A DNA stretch of 39,720 bases, from the NCBI GenBank assembly GCA_903845155.1, contig CAIMWN010000080.1, positions 1-39,720 on the forward strand, written 5' to 3'. Both the position numbers and the translations under genes were made by a program. The DNA comes from Oligoflexia bacterium (lineage in GTDB: Bacteria; Bdellovibrionota; UBA1018; CAIMNF01). Shown piece after piece: positions 7,926 to 16,636 of this stretch (within the stretch, counting starts at the first letter, position 1; every line of letters begins with the position of its first letter). The notes beneath the pieces were generated by a model. The model made no database searches. It was not told the DNA's origin and saw only the letters and a list, made by a program, of their open reading frames with translations.

Positions 7926-9287
7926 CTAAGTTCTTAAATGCCAACCCCGTGGCTTAGTAAATGCAAGGATACCTAAATACGATAGCGTTGCCCCTAGGCC
8001 TGAATGCTTTCTTCCACTCCATGGCAAATAAGGACTGACCCGATCACAACAATTTACATAAGCGGTGCCTGAGTCTACTTGTGAAAGTACTGTTTTCGCG
8101 CGATCCAGATTGCGGCTATAGACGGAGGCCGTAAGACCGTATTCACAGTCCTGCATGAGGCGAACCGCTTCTTCGTCATTCTTTACCTTTTGAATTCCAA
8201 TTACTGGTCCAAAAGTTTCAAGCTTCATGACATTCATTGTGTGATTCACATTTACGAGAACGGTAGGTTCAAAAAAAGCGCCCGTCCCAGTGCTCTTTTT
8301 ACCGCCAGTGAGAATTTTTGCACCTTTTTGAATTGCATCATTAATTTGCTCCATTAAGAAATCAATGTGCACGGAGCGAGCGATCGTGCCTTGAGTGCTT
8401 TTCCCATCGACCGGATTTCCTAATGTGAGTTTCTTAGTTTCATCTACAAAATTTTGGATGAAGGAATCGTAGATCTCTTCATGCACATAGACGCGTTCTA
8501 CAGCGCAACAGCTTTGCCCGTTATTGTAAAAGCATCCTTCTACTACTGCTCCGGCAACTTTCGCTACATCCACATCATTGGTCACGTAAAGTGGGTCTTT
8601 GCCGCCGAGCTCAAGCCCCACTGGCACTAATTTGTGCGCCACTTTCTCTGCAATTGATTTGCCGGTGCGATAAGAACCGGTGAAGAAATAGCCGTTCCCA
8701 TCCAACTCAAGAAGAGCTTCACCTGCTGCTTTTGCACCCACAACAGGGATAAATGCATCTTTCGGCACGCCAGCTTCATGTAGCGTCTTAGCGATATTGA
8801 GCCCGGTGAGAGTCGCAAATTCAGAAGGTTTATAGAGTACGGCGTTCCCCGCAATGAGGGCTGGCACGAATACATTTACCCCCACTAAAAAGGGGTAATT
8901 CCAAGCGGAAATATTGATGACGACGCCGAGTGGTTCGTGCGCGAGTACCTCGCTGGTGTTCCCATCTTGATTCACTTTTTCTTCAGTAAGCCATTTGCCT
9001 GAGTTTTCAATAAAAAAGCGAATGCGCTTACATGCTCCGTTAATCTCATTTTTTGCTTCGTTCAATGGTTTACCCATTTCAAGGCTTAAGTCATGAGCAA
9101 GAGTGTCAATGTTCTTTGTGAGCAAATCATGAAAGTTTTGAACAACTTTCACGCGTTCATTCAGTGGTTTTAAGGCCCACGCTTTTTGCGCGGTTTTGGC
9201 GAGCGTGTATTTCTCCAAGATTGAGCTCTTTGAATCTTCATTTACTTCTCTGATCAATTCTCCGTTAGCTGGATTGATTATCTTCAT
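7926..9287 (-). CDS. NAD(P)+-dependent aldehyde dehydrogenase (candidate gamma-glutamyl-glycinal dehydrogenase)
   Basis: A 453-residue ALDH-superfamily enzyme, close in layout to succinate-semialdehyde dehydrogenases. Visible elements: AWNYP with Asn130, KPSEFA for cofactor binding, FTGSYRTGKSIAE, LELGGKDP with the general-base Glu226, and NNGQSCCAVER with the nucleophile at Cys260. It is the last gene of the five-gene operon; AGGAG lies upstream of ATG 9287. In context it would oxidise the aldehyde made by the Fe-alcohol dehydrogenase while the amine is still capped by gamma-glutamate. A generic semialdehyde dehydrogenase is the alternative. Confidence 0.9.
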   Translation of the reverse strand: MKIINPANGELIREVNEDSKSSILEKYTLAKTAQKAWALKPLNERVKVVQNFHDLLTKNIDTLAHDLSLEMGKPLNEAKNEINGACKRIRFFIENSGKWLTEEKVNQDGNTSEVLAHEPLGVVINISAWNYPFLVGVNVFVPALIAGNAVLYKPSEFATLTGLNIAKTLHEAGVPKDAFIPVVGAKAAGEALLELDGNGYFFTGSYRTGKSIAEKVAHKLVPVGLELGGKDPLYVTNDVDVAKVAGAVVEGCFYNNGQSCCAVERVYVHEEIYDSFIQNFVDETKKLTLGNPVDGKSTQGTIARSVHIDFLMEQINDAIQKGAKILTGGKKSTGTGAFFEPTVLVNVNHTMNVMKLETFGPVIGIQKVKNDEEAVRLMQDCEYGLTASVYSRNLDRAKTVLSQVDSGTAYVNCCDRVSPYLPWSGRKHSGLGATLSYLGILAFTKPRGWHLRT

Positions 9288-9320
9288 TGGTATTTTCTCC
9301 TCGGGTTTGAGTGGGTAAAT

Positions 9321-10094
9321 TTAACTGCGAATATTTTTTAAAAAGAAATCATAGAGAGGTGCCGGGTCGACTACCGTATTTCCCAAGGTATGAGAAAATT
9401 CCGGATGCCACTGAACACCAAGTGCAAAATTATTTTTCATATCGTGGTAGTGAAATGCCTCGATAATCTGGTCATCTTTAGAGACTGCATCCACGACCAG
9501 GCCTTTTCCTAAGGTCTGAACACCCTGATGGTGGACGGAATTTACGACCATCTCCTTTTTCTGAGCTAGCGTTGGATAGAGTTGAGTGTAGAGACTGTCT
9601 TCGGTCAACGTAACCGCATGATGAACATGATCGTATTTGTCAGCGTCACGATGCAGGACAGGTGTTTTTGTTTGAATGCTTAAGTCTTGGTAAAGGGTTC
9701 CGCCAAAGAATACATTCATGACTTGAAAGCCGCGACAGATTGCTAAAATGGGTTTTTTATTCTTAAATACGTAGTCCATGATCTTCAGCTCATAGAGATC
9801 GCGGTGACGATCGCCCATCCAGCGACCATTTTCAATGGGGGTCGCACCGTAACTTTCGGGCGAGAGGTCAGCGCCACCCTGAAATACAAAACCATCCAGT
9901 TCTGCTAAAAATGGGATGAGTTCCGATTCCGGCAAGTCAGGAATGAGTATTGGCATTACCCCTTTTCTCGATAAAAAAAGACTCATGTCTTTCTCAAGAT
10001 AAGTAAGTGTTTTATGCCCAAAGACTGTGCGTGCAGGATCTGGATACATGAAACAAGAACTGACACCAATTTTTAACATCGCCGTCGATTTCAT
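9321..10094 (-). CDS. PuuD-like gamma-glutamyl amide hydrolase (class I glutamine amidotransferase fold)
   Basis: 257 residues of peptidase family C26. The nucleophile is Cys120 in LAICRGFQVMN, and GVQWHPEF near the C-terminus supplies the His and Glu of the triad. GFVFQGGADLSP and RDLYELKIMDY match PuuD (gamma-glutamyl-GABA hydrolase). It should cut the gamma-glutamyl amide bond, regenerating glutamate and freeing the product amine. ATG 10094 lies directly after the preceding gene's stop; ATG 10079 (MLKIGV) is an equally possible start. The neighbours make gamma-glutamylglycine the best guess for substrate. Confidence 0.87.
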   Translation of the reverse strand: MKSTAMLKIGVSSCFMYPDPARTVFGHKTLTYLEKDMSLFLSRKGVMPILIPDLPESELIPFLAELDGFVFQGGADLSPESYGATPIENGRWMGDRHRDLYELKIMDYVFKNKKPILAICRGFQVMNVFFGGTLYQDLSIQTKTPVLHRDADKYDHVHHAVTLTEDSLYTQLYPTLAQKKEMVVNSVHHQGVQTLGKGLVVDAVSKDDQIIEAFHYHDMKNNFALGVQWHPEFSHTLGNTVVDPAPLYDFFLKNIRS

Positions 10095-11249
10095 TTAGAG
10101 TGCTTTCGAATACAAGCGATGGAAGTCTTCGCGCGTAACCGTTCTTGGATTTGAGGCATGGCATGGATCTTTGATCGCGAGATCGGCAAGTTTGTCCAAA
10201 TGTTCCTTGCCCACTTTTTGAGAACCAAGTGTAGCTGGAATTCCGATTTCTTGATTCAGGTCGCGGATGAATTGAATGAATGATCTCGGTGAAGTGTCGC
10301 TCAGTTGACAAACTTCAGCCATGTTTTTGAATCGTTCTTCTGATCCTTCCGCGTTGAACTCAAGACCAAATGGAATCATGATGGCGTTTGCAAGTCCGTG
10401 GTGCATATCCATGACCGTTGAAAGGGGATGGGCTAAGGAGTGCACGACACCAAGGCCCTTTTGGAAAGCGGTAGCACCCATGAGGGAGGCCATCGCCATT
10501 TTAGAGCGCGACTCTAAATCAGGGCGATTGGTCGCGCGCTCTAAGCTTTCTGCAATAAGGCGAATCCCTTCTAGTGCGATTCCATCACAAAGAGGTGAGA
10601 AGCCCTTGGAGAGATAGGCTTCCACATTGTGAGTAAGCGCATCGATACCGGTTGCAGCCGTAATGAACGGAGGAAGTTGAAGTGAAAGTGCCGGATCCAC
10701 AAAAACTTTTTTGGCGAGTAGTTTTGGGGCGAAAAGAATTTTCTTCTCGTGGGTAACGTCATCTGCAATCACGGTGCTTCGGCCAACTTCTGAGCCCGTG
10801 CCTGAAGTAGTGGGGACAGTCACAAAATAAGGAACTTCGTTAGTGACGAAGCGGTCGCCGCCAATTGCGTCATCATAAGCAAATAGGTCGAGGGGGTGAT
10901 TTACTTTCAGCACAATCGCGCGCGCCACATCCATGCTGGCGCCTCCACCGAAACCGACCACGCAGTCGCAGCCCGATTTTTGATAAAGCGCTACACCATT
11001 GAGTACGTTCGATTTTACCGGATTCTTAGCGATTTCTGAGAACACGCTTACCTTAAGATCGGCTTTGGTGAGTGAATCCACCACGCTTTGAAAGACGGGC
11101 AATTTTAACATGCCTGGATCAGAGACCAGGAGCACGTGTTTGAGTCCTTGTTCTTTTAAGTGAGGGGCGAGCTCGAAAATCACGTCTTTTCCAAAACGGA
11201 TGCTTGTCGGAAAATTAAAATTACATTTCATGGTATTCCAGTCAGTCAT
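10095..11249 (-). CDS. iron-containing alcohol dehydrogenase (candidate for gamma-glutamylethanolamide)
   Basis: A 384-residue group III (Fe-type) alcohol dehydrogenase. GGGASMDVA (101-109) binds the nucleotide. The four metal ligands are in place with the spacing of FucO: Asp203, His207, His270 and His284 (GIDALTHNVEAY, VVHSLAHPLS, MHHGLAN). A strong AAAGGAG lies before ATG 11249. Its place between the ligase and the hydrolase/aldehyde dehydrogenase pair is telling: the putrescine (Puu) route uses an amine oxidase, whereas an alcohol dehydrogenase implies an amino-alcohol substrate. 4-Hydroxybutyrate dehydrogenase is an alternative. Confidence 0.9.
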   Translation of the reverse strand: MTDWNTMKCNFNFPTSIRFGKDVIFELAPHLKEQGLKHVLLVSDPGMLKLPVFQSVVDSLTKADLKVSVFSEIAKNPVKSNVLNGVALYQKSGCDCVVGFGGGASMDVARAIVLKVNHPLDLFAYDDAIGGDRFVTNEVPYFVTVPTTSGTGSEVGRSTVIADDVTHEKKILFAPKLLAKKVFVDPALSLQLPPFITAATGIDALTHNVEAYLSKGFSPLCDGIALEGIRLIAESLERATNRPDLESRSKMAMASLMGATAFQKGLGVVHSLAHPLSTVMDMHHGLANAIMIPFGLEFNAEGSEERFKNMAEVCQLSDTSPRSFIQFIRDLNQEIGIPATLGSQKVGKEHLDKLADLAIKDPCHASNPRTVTREDFHRLYSKAL

Positions 11250-11266
11250 ATATGCTCCTTTATTCC

Positions 11267-12625
11267 TTAGATAATTTCAAAATAACGTTTAAATTCCCAA
11301 TTCGTGACCGACTTTGAGAATTGTCGCCATTCCCATTCACGAGTCTTGGTAAAGTGATTTACAAATGTTTCTCCAAAAAGTTCGCGTGCGAGAGGAGAGT
11401 TTTTCATGGCTTGAGTGGAGTCCCATAGATTGCCGGGTAGAACGCCGTTTTTTGTTTCTTTGTAACCATTGCCCACGGTTTGGGGGACCGGCATTTTTAA
11501 TTTATTCCTCACCCCATAAAGACCACTCGCTAGGGATGCGGCATGAGCAAGATATGGATTTGCGTCTGAACCCACCACGCGCATTTCGATACGTGTAGAT
11601 TTGGATGAGCCAGGAAGGGCGCGAACAGCTACCGTTCTATTATCGACGGCCCAAGTAATGGTGGTCGGTGCCCATGCGCCTTCAACTAAGCGCTTGTAGC
11701 TGTTGATAGTTGGAGCATACATCGGAAGAACATGTGGCAGGCAATGAAGCAAACCTGCAATGTAATGTTCCATAGTCGCTGACATTCCTTGATTGCCTTG
11801 GTCGTTATAGAAAGTGTTTTTCCCATTTTGCCAAAGGGATTGATGAAGGTGGCCTGAACAGCCGGGCAGATTCTCTGAAATTTTAGCCATGAACGTAGGC
11901 ATAATTCCGTATTTGTGCCCAATTTCTTTGAGTGATGATTTAAACAATACTGCGCGATCGGCGCTTTCAATCACATCACCATAAAGGATGGCCGCTTCCA
12001 ATACTCCTGGACCCGTTTCCGTGTGAAGTCCTTCAATGGGTACTCGGAATTTGTAGAGGAGGTCATAGATGTCGTTAATGTATTCCTTGTTCTTAGACAT
12101 GCGAATCAGCGAATATCCAAACATGCCGGGAGTGAGTGGCTTAGGTGCATGAAAGTCTCTGGCACTTAATTCTTCGGTATTCTCTCTAAAATTAAAAAAT
12201 TCAAACTCTTGCCCGAAGGTCGCCTCATAGCCCATCTCGTTTGCGGTTTTTTTCACCTTTTTAAGTAACTGCCGCGGACAAATGGGAAGGGCTTCATCTT
12301 TGTCGTTAATAAAATCACCCAAGAAGAAAGCGACATCATTATCCCAAGGTACTTTTCGGTAAGTTCCAAGGTCAAGTCTGGCTACCGCATCAGGAAAGCC
12401 AGTGTGCCAGCCTGTATACTCCACATTGTCGTAACCTTGATCGCTCGAGTCCCAACCAAAAATCACATCGCAAAAACCTAAGCCACCTGAGGCGATGGAT
12501 TCGAATTTATCGAGGTGAATATACTTTCCTCTCAGAACGCCATCGATATCAGTAATGGCGACTTTCACTTTTTTATTTGGAGACGATCTGACTTCAGCTA
12601 AGATTTGTTCTTTGGTCATTTTCAT
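11267..12625 (-). CDS. glutamine synthetase-like gamma-glutamyl-amine ligase (candidate gamma-glutamylethanolamide synthetase)
   Basis: A glutamine synthetase-family protein (452 residues from ATG 12625) of the PuuA/GlnA3/GlnA4 group. The N-terminal beta-Grasp part (VAITDIDGVLRGKYIH) is followed by catalytic motifs: GQEFEFF and HTETGPGVLEAAI (metal and glutamate), CSGHLHQSLW, then GSSKSTRIEMRVVGSDANPY (phosphate and glutamate binding). The adenylylation tyrosine loop of housekeeping GlnA is not recognisable. These enzymes use ATP to join glutamate to an amine. The N-terminus overlaps the permease gene by about 30 bases. Context points to ethanolamine rather than putrescine as acceptor; this is an inference. 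Confidence 0.88.
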   Translation of the reverse strand: MKMTKEQILAEVRSSPNKKVKVAITDIDGVLRGKYIHLDKFESIASGGLGFCDVIFGWDSSDQGYDNVEYTGWHTGFPDAVARLDLGTYRKVPWDNDVAFFLGDFINDKDEALPICPRQLLKKVKKTANEMGYEATFGQEFEFFNFRENTEELSARDFHAPKPLTPGMFGYSLIRMSKNKEYINDIYDLLYKFRVPIEGLHTETGPGVLEAAILYGDVIESADRAVLFKSSLKEIGHKYGIMPTFMAKISENLPGCSGHLHQSLWQNGKNTFYNDQGNQGMSATMEHYIAGLLHCLPHVLPMYAPTINSYKRLVEGAWAPTTITWAVDNRTVAVRALPGSSKSTRIEMRVVGSDANPYLAHAASLASGLYGVRNKLKMPVPQTVGNGYKETKNGVLPGNLWDSTQAMKNSPLARELFGETFVNHFTKTREWEWRQFSKSVTNWEFKRYFEII

Positions 12626-13925
12626 AAAAGATAAAGGCCCCCGCGTAGGCCACTCCAATGAGTGCGAGATAAATGAGAAATAGATTTAAATTATAAAAGA
12701 TCATTGCAATGAATGATACTACAGAAATCACCAGTGCCGCACCGGGTGTAAAAGGATAAAACGGTACTTTGAAAGGGCGCTCCATGTCAGGGTTAGTTTG
12801 ACGGAGTTTAATGAGGGCGAGCATTGAGATCGCGTAAAGGGTGAGTGCGCCAAATACAGAAATGACGATGATTTCACCTGTTTTTCCGGAACAAAGCGCA
12901 AGGATACCAATCAAAGAATTGACGATGAGTGCAGCCGTAGGTGTATGAAACTTGGAATGAGTGGTTCCAAGGATTCTTGGAAAGTAACCCGTTCGTCCAA
13001 ACTCAAAAGTGGCACGGCCACCCGCAAGCATGAGCCCATGAAAGGAAGCGAGCAAACCAAACAATCCAACCGTAAGGAGTAAATGATAAAGGACATTGTC
13101 TTTGCCTACCACATGGGCGAGTGCAAGAGGGAGTGGACTATCTGAAGGCGAAGCTCCCACGGTCGGATAGACAATCATCTCCCAGCCGCCGACTCCAATC
13201 GCGGCAATAAAAGTTAAGGCACACAAAATGAGCAAAGTAATAATGGAGGAGCCAAAACCGCGCAAAACATTTTTTTGGGGTTGAATGGTTTCTTCGGCAA
13301 CGTTTGCGACACCTTCAATACCTAAGAAAAACCAAATCGCAAACGGAATGGCTGCAAAAATTCCACTGACCCCATGAGGAAATGCATTTTGGCTCAGGTT
13401 CGAAAAGTGAAATGAGGGAAGGGTCACGGCAGAAAAAATAAGAAGTTCAAAGACCGCAAGTACGGTAATCACGAGCTCAAGAACGGCCGCCAGTTTCACC
13501 CCTAAAATATTGATGACGGTAAAAATGAAGAAAGCGATGATCCCGATGGTAATCGCCGAAATACTTGGAAAAAACTCGTGAAAATAGGCTCCAATGGCTG
13601 CTGCAATAGCGGGTGGTGCGAATGCGAATTCCACCAATTGTGCAATTCCGGCTACATAACCAATACGCGGACCAAAGGCTTTGGTAGCGTAATCGAAGGC
13701 GCCACCTGCTTTGGGAATCGCACAGGCGAGCTCGGTGTAGCTAAAGGTAAATGCTGCGTACATGATAGCGACAAAAACGGTCGCGACCGCCATGCCTAGA
13801 GTGCCGCCTTCGGGCAGGCCCAAATTCCATCCACAATACATTCCCGAAATCACGTATCCAACACCGAGGCCCCAAAGCATGATAGGGCCCAATTTACGTT
13901 CTAAAATAGGGTTTTTTTGAGTCAT
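12594..13925 (-). CDS. APC-family permease, ethanolamine permease (EAT) type
   Basis: 443 residues with about 12 hydrophobic helices. The N-terminal stretch LGPIMLWGLGVGYVISGMY, then GWNLGLPEGGTLG, FSYTELACAIPKAGGAFDYA and QLVEFAFAPPAIAAAIGAYF, is what I recognise as the ethanolamine-permease branch (EAT) of the amino acid-polyamine-organocation family. It is the first gene of the operon. ATG 13925 has no Shine-Dalgarno but a TACTAT -10 exactly six bases before it. It probably brings the amine substrate through the inner membrane. Confidence 0.85.
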   Translation of the reverse strand: MTQKNPILERKLGPIMLWGLGVGYVISGMYCGWNLGLPEGGTLGMAVATVFVAIMYAAFTFSYTELACAIPKAGGAFDYATKAFGPRIGYVAGIAQLVEFAFAPPAIAAAIGAYFHEFFPSISAITIGIIAFFIFTVINILGVKLAAVLELVITVLAVFELLIFSAVTLPSFHFSNLSQNAFPHGVSGIFAAIPFAIWFFLGIEGVANVAEETIQPQKNVLRGFGSSIITLLILCALTFIAAIGVGGWEMIVYPTVGASPSDSPLPLALAHVVGKDNVLYHLLLTVGLFGLLASFHGLMLAGGRATFEFGRTGYFPRILGTTHSKFHTPTAALIVNSLIGILALCSGKTGEIIVISVFGALTLYAISMLALIKLRQTNPDMERPFKVPFYPFTPGAALVISVVSFIAMIFYNLNLFLIYLALIGVAYAGAFIFYENDQRTNLS

Positions 13926-13931
13926 GCCGAA

Positions 13932-13960
13932 ATAGTACCGTACAAAAATACGAGAGTCAC
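13932..13960 (-). promoter_or_regulatory. promoter of the amine-utilisation operon (leaderless)
   Basis: On the minus strand, GTGACT (13960-13955), a 17-base spacer and TACTAT (13937-13932). Six bases separate the -10 from the permease ATG, the same layout as at 4699. Confidence 0.45.
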
Positions 13961-13966
13961 TTCAAG

Positions 13967-14824
13967 TTACTGACATTGAACTGTATACTGATAAACAGTG
14001 CGTTGAGTGGTGGTCGGATTTTCGCTATAACTGCATCTCCCATAGACCACCTTCAGTGTTTTACTGCATTGGCCTTGGTATTGGGCATAGATTCCTGACG
14101 GGTGGTTTTTCAGATTGGCAATGGGATCAGCAATGTCGCCACACGTTCCATCATGATCAGCGATGCTCAGGTTTTGTGGAATACCCGCTGGCATTTTGCT
14201 GATGTCATTGATCTTCATCTCCATGTCTTGAGGAGCGGGAGCAGCTCCACCAAACCAAGTGTCAATGATTCTTCCATCAAAGATTCCCTGTGAGCAAAAT
14301 CGCTCCATAATTACTTCGTCATTGCTGTTGGCGCGGAAAGAATAATAGCCGTTCAGCACACGAATTCCTAAATTAACGGTTTGATAGCGGGGAACCGTAA
14401 GCAAGTGTGAGTATCTAAAGTCTAGGCCATTTGCCATATTTCTCTCGTTGTGTGCATAGCCCAGCAATTCAATTTGATTCGTACCTGCAAGGTGACGAAA
14501 TCCAATCATCGCGGCATCAGTAGTGGCGGGTGCGATGGTGCCACAATCTGTGGAGCCAAAAAGCTTATTCACTTGAGTGTTGGGCGGAGAAAATTTGGTT
14601 TGGTAATCGGTTCCGTCATCAAAAGAAAACTGATACCGAATCTCAGAATCAAAGAAGGGTAAATCTGCAAAACCAACGCAAGCGTGTTGCCCATTGTAAC
14701 AGTAGGCGTGGTCTAAGTGTGCATGGGTGTCTAAACTGGAAGCAATGCTTACAATTTTAGTACATCCGGAAACGGACAGAAGCAACAGCATGAGCTGCGC
14801 AATGCTATTTAATCTGAAGTGCAT
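13967..14824 (-). CDS. cysteine-rich lipoprotein, unknown function
   Basis: 285 residues. A hydrophobic segment ends in the lipobox VSGC with Cys21, so it is probably lipid-anchored. The mature part has about ten further cysteines (for example YCYNGQHACVG, STDCG, RFCSQG, DGTCGD, QCSKTLKVVYGRCSYSE and a final QC), suggesting several disulfides in an envelope or surface protein. No known domain is recognised. AGGAGA lies upstream of the ATG. The start overlaps the end of the next upstream gene by 20 bases, so the two form a pair. Confidence 0.65.
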   Translation of the reverse strand: MHFRLNSIAQLMLLLLSVSGCTKIVSIASSLDTHAHLDHAYCYNGQHACVGFADLPFFDSEIRYQFSFDDGTDYQTKFSPPNTQVNKLFGSTDCGTIAPATTDAAMIGFRHLAGTNQIELLGYAHNERNMANGLDFRYSHLLTVPRYQTVNLGIRVLNGYYSFRANSNDEVIMERFCSQGIFDGRIIDTWFGGAAPAPQDMEMKINDISKMPAGIPQNLSIADHDGTCGDIADPIANLKNHPSGIYAQYQGQCSKTLKVVYGRCSYSENPTTTQRTVYQYTVQCQ

Positions 14825-15179
14825 TGAGTCTCTCCTGCGTCGTTTTAATTTGTTGATCTAAGGCGGTAAATTCACCCTTCCACGCGCGATGAGCCGCCAG
14901 TTTTAAGGCAGCCCTCATTTCTTTTATCGCGGGATTTTTAGCGAGGTCAGGAGCTGCCGCAAGGGAAGCCTTCAGTTGATCTTGGTAAAGGTGAAGTTGA
15001 TCGAGAATCAATCCTCGCTTCAATAGGTTTCCATATTGTTCTGAATGAATTACTTTTTGCATGGAAGAAAGGGTTTCAGAATAGGTTGCCGCTTCAGCGG
15101 TTAAAGTGCCCAATGAAATTGAGAAAAAAAGCAGCATCGTTAGAATAATGGTGAGCAATGCTCTTGATAGGGTTGCCAT
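14805..15179 (-). CDS. small secreted helical protein, unknown function
   Basis: 124 residues from ATG 15179; the in-frame TTG at 15188 is less likely. A signal peptide (hydrophobic 8-24) ends near TAEAA. The mature part is mostly charged helix (SLAAAPDLAKNPAIKEMRAALKLAA split by KGEF, then LDQQIKTTQERLNALQ) that could form a coiled coil. No family is recognised. There is no Shine-Dalgarno; an extended -10 (TGC then TATATT) sits seven bases upstream. It is coupled to the Cys-rich lipoprotein. Confidence 0.6.
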   Translation of the reverse strand: MATLSRALLTIILTMLLFFSISLGTLTAEAATYSETLSSMQKVIHSEQYGNLLKRGLILDQLHLYQDQLKASLAAAPDLAKNPAIKEMRAALKLAAHRAWKGEFTALDQQIKTTQERLNALQIK

Positions 15180-15186
15180 GTGGGCC

Positions 15187-15195
15187 AATATAGCA
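15187..15195 (-). promoter_or_regulatory. extended -10 element for the small secreted protein
   Basis: Minus-strand TGC-TATATT, seven bases before the ATG at 15179. No convincing -35, as is usual for extended -10 promoters. Confidence 0.4.
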
Positions 15196-15264
15196 TGGGT
15201 CAGTTGTTTCTACATAAAAATTGTGTAATGCAGTGTCAGTTTAACACGCCTTTTTATGTTAGCT

Positions 15265-15281
15265 TCAACTGATTCAGTTGA
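15265..15281. repeat. 17-bp perfect palindrome, operator-like
   Basis: TCAACTGA-T-TCAGTTGA, directly downstream of the CoA-transferase stop and upstream of the secreted-protein promoter. A one-base centre is poor for an RNA hairpin but normal for a dimeric DNA-binding site. Confidence 0.4.
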
Positions 15282-16553
15282 CTAACCCTTTAAAAGGTCG
15301 TGCCATGATTTAGACAGCATTTCGCGGTCGTCAGGATGAGCAATTCCAATCAAAAGCTTTGAGCGCTCTCGAATGCTTTTTCCGTATAGATTCACTAAAC
15401 CATATTCAGTGGCAACAAAATGCACATCGGCTCGAGTGGTAACTACCCCTGCTCCAAAATGTAATTGTGGAACGATCCGGGGGGTGCCTTTTTTGGTTCT
15501 TGAAGTGAGTGCGATGATCGGTGTTCCTCCGCGTGAGAGAGAAGCTCCGCGGATAAAATCAACTTGCCCGCCTACACCTGAGACCACGTGATTACCGATT
15601 GAGTCAGCACATACCTGGCCGGTAAGATCAATTTCGATGGCAGAATTAATGGCAGCCACTTTCGGGTTTCGAGAAATGACTTCTACATTATTCACATATG
15701 CCGCATCCAAAAGTGCCACGCTGGGGTTGTTATCGATAAATTGATAAAGTTTTTTTGTGCCCATTACAAAGGTACTAATTGTTTTGCCAGGGTGATTTCT
15801 CTTCTCTGAATTGTCGACCACTCCGGATAAAATTAATTCTAAAGCTCCGTCAGACCACATTTCAGTGTGGATTCCTAGCCGTTTGTGCCCCTTCAATTCT
15901 GCCAAAACTGCATCGGGGATTGCTCCGATTCCAATTTGAAGGGTGGCGCCATCTTCAATAATACCGGCGACATGGAAACCAATTTTTTTCTCCACCTCCG
16001 AGAGCACCTTTCTCTCGAGTGACGGGAGTGGTGTATTTACTTCCACCCCGTGATCAATTTTACTTTCGTGAATGAAGGCGTCTCCGTGAGTGCGCGGCAT
16101 TTGGCTGTTTACTTGAGCAATAATAAGTTTTGCATGTTCAAGGGCAGCACGGGTGGCACCAACGCTGGTGCCTAGAGAACAATAACCTTTGTCATCGGGA
16201 GGGCTGACTGAGATCAGTGCAACATCGGGAACGATGATTTTTTTACGAAATAATCCGGGCATTTCTGACAAGAAGCACGGAAGGTAGTCTACCCGATCTA
16301 AGTCCACATAGGGCCGAATGTTGCTGCCAACGAAAAGATTGACCACTTCAAAGTGGTTTGCAAATTCAGGTTTTGCGTAATCCGCATTACCCTCAGTATG
16401 GAGATGAATCATTTTGAGATGATCAAAGCGACTCGCTTGTTCTACTACTGCCTTCACGAGAGTGCTAGGGGCCGCCGCTTGGCCATGTACAAAGACAATT
16501 CCGGTGTTAGGGATATGTTTAATTGCCTCACTGGCATTTTTATGAAGAATCAT
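15282..16553 (-). CDS. acetyl-CoA hydrolase/transferase family CoA-transferase (4-hydroxybutyrate CoA-transferase-like)
   Basis: 423 residues of the family I CoA-transferases that includes 4-hydroxybutyrate, succinate and acetate CoA-transferases. Visible signatures: VSPPDDKGYCSLGTSVGATRA, LQIGIGAIPDAVLAEL, GIHTEMWSDGALEL, INSAIEIDLTGQVCADSIG, SGVGGQVDFIRGASLS and ATEYGLVNLYGKSIRER. The enzyme moves CoA between acyl-CoA and a free acid such as acetate, or hydrolyses acetyl-CoA. Substrate cannot be read from sequence. It has its own promoter (TTGGCT, 17 bases, TAATCT) with six bases to the ATG and no Shine-Dalgarno. Confidence 0.85.
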   Translation of the reverse strand: MILHKNASEAIKHIPNTGIVFVHGQAAAPSTLVKAVVEQASRFDHLKMIHLHTEGNADYAKPEFANHFEVVNLFVGSNIRPYVDLDRVDYLPCFLSEMPGLFRKKIIVPDVALISVSPPDDKGYCSLGTSVGATRAALEHAKLIIAQVNSQMPRTHGDAFIHESKIDHGVEVNTPLPSLERKVLSEVEKKIGFHVAGIIEDGATLQIGIGAIPDAVLAELKGHKRLGIHTEMWSDGALELILSGVVDNSEKRNHPGKTISTFVMGTKKLYQFIDNNPSVALLDAAYVNNVEVISRNPKVAAINSAIEIDLTGQVCADSIGNHVVSGVGGQVDFIRGASLSRGGTPIIALTSRTKKGTPRIVPQLHFGAGVVTTRADVHFVATEYGLVNLYGKSIRERSKLLIGIAHPDDREMLSKSWHDLLKG

Positions 16554-16559
16554 GGTCGG

Positions 16560-16588
16560 AGATTAGCATAAATTTTAAATGGAGCCAA
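16560..16588 (-). promoter_or_regulatory. promoter of the CoA-transferase gene (leaderless)
   Basis: Minus-strand TTGGCT (16588-16583), 17-base spacer and TAATCT (16565-16560) with an extended TGC. Six bases then lead to the ATG at 16553. Confidence 0.5.
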
Positions 16589-16619
16589 GTCGCAAGCTGT
16601 TTCTAACTAGCTGATTTTT

Positions 16620-16636
16620 TGAGACTCTTTGTCTCA
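16620..16636. repeat. small hairpin between divergent genes
   Basis: TGAGAC (16620-16625) and GTCTCA (16631-16636) flank TCTTT. It lies in the roughly 240-base gap between the CoA-transferase and histidine kinase genes, which otherwise shows only AT-rich promoter-like sequence. Confidence 0.35.

Noticed and set aside
7926-13925. Putrescine degradation (Puu) operon
   Set aside because: The flavin amine oxidase PuuB and a PuuR-type regulator are missing, an alcohol dehydrogenase is present, and the permease looks like the ethanolamine branch.
13926-13966. Terminator between the lipoprotein stop region and the permease
   Set aside because: The 41-base gap has no stem with a T-run; it holds the predicted permease promoter instead.
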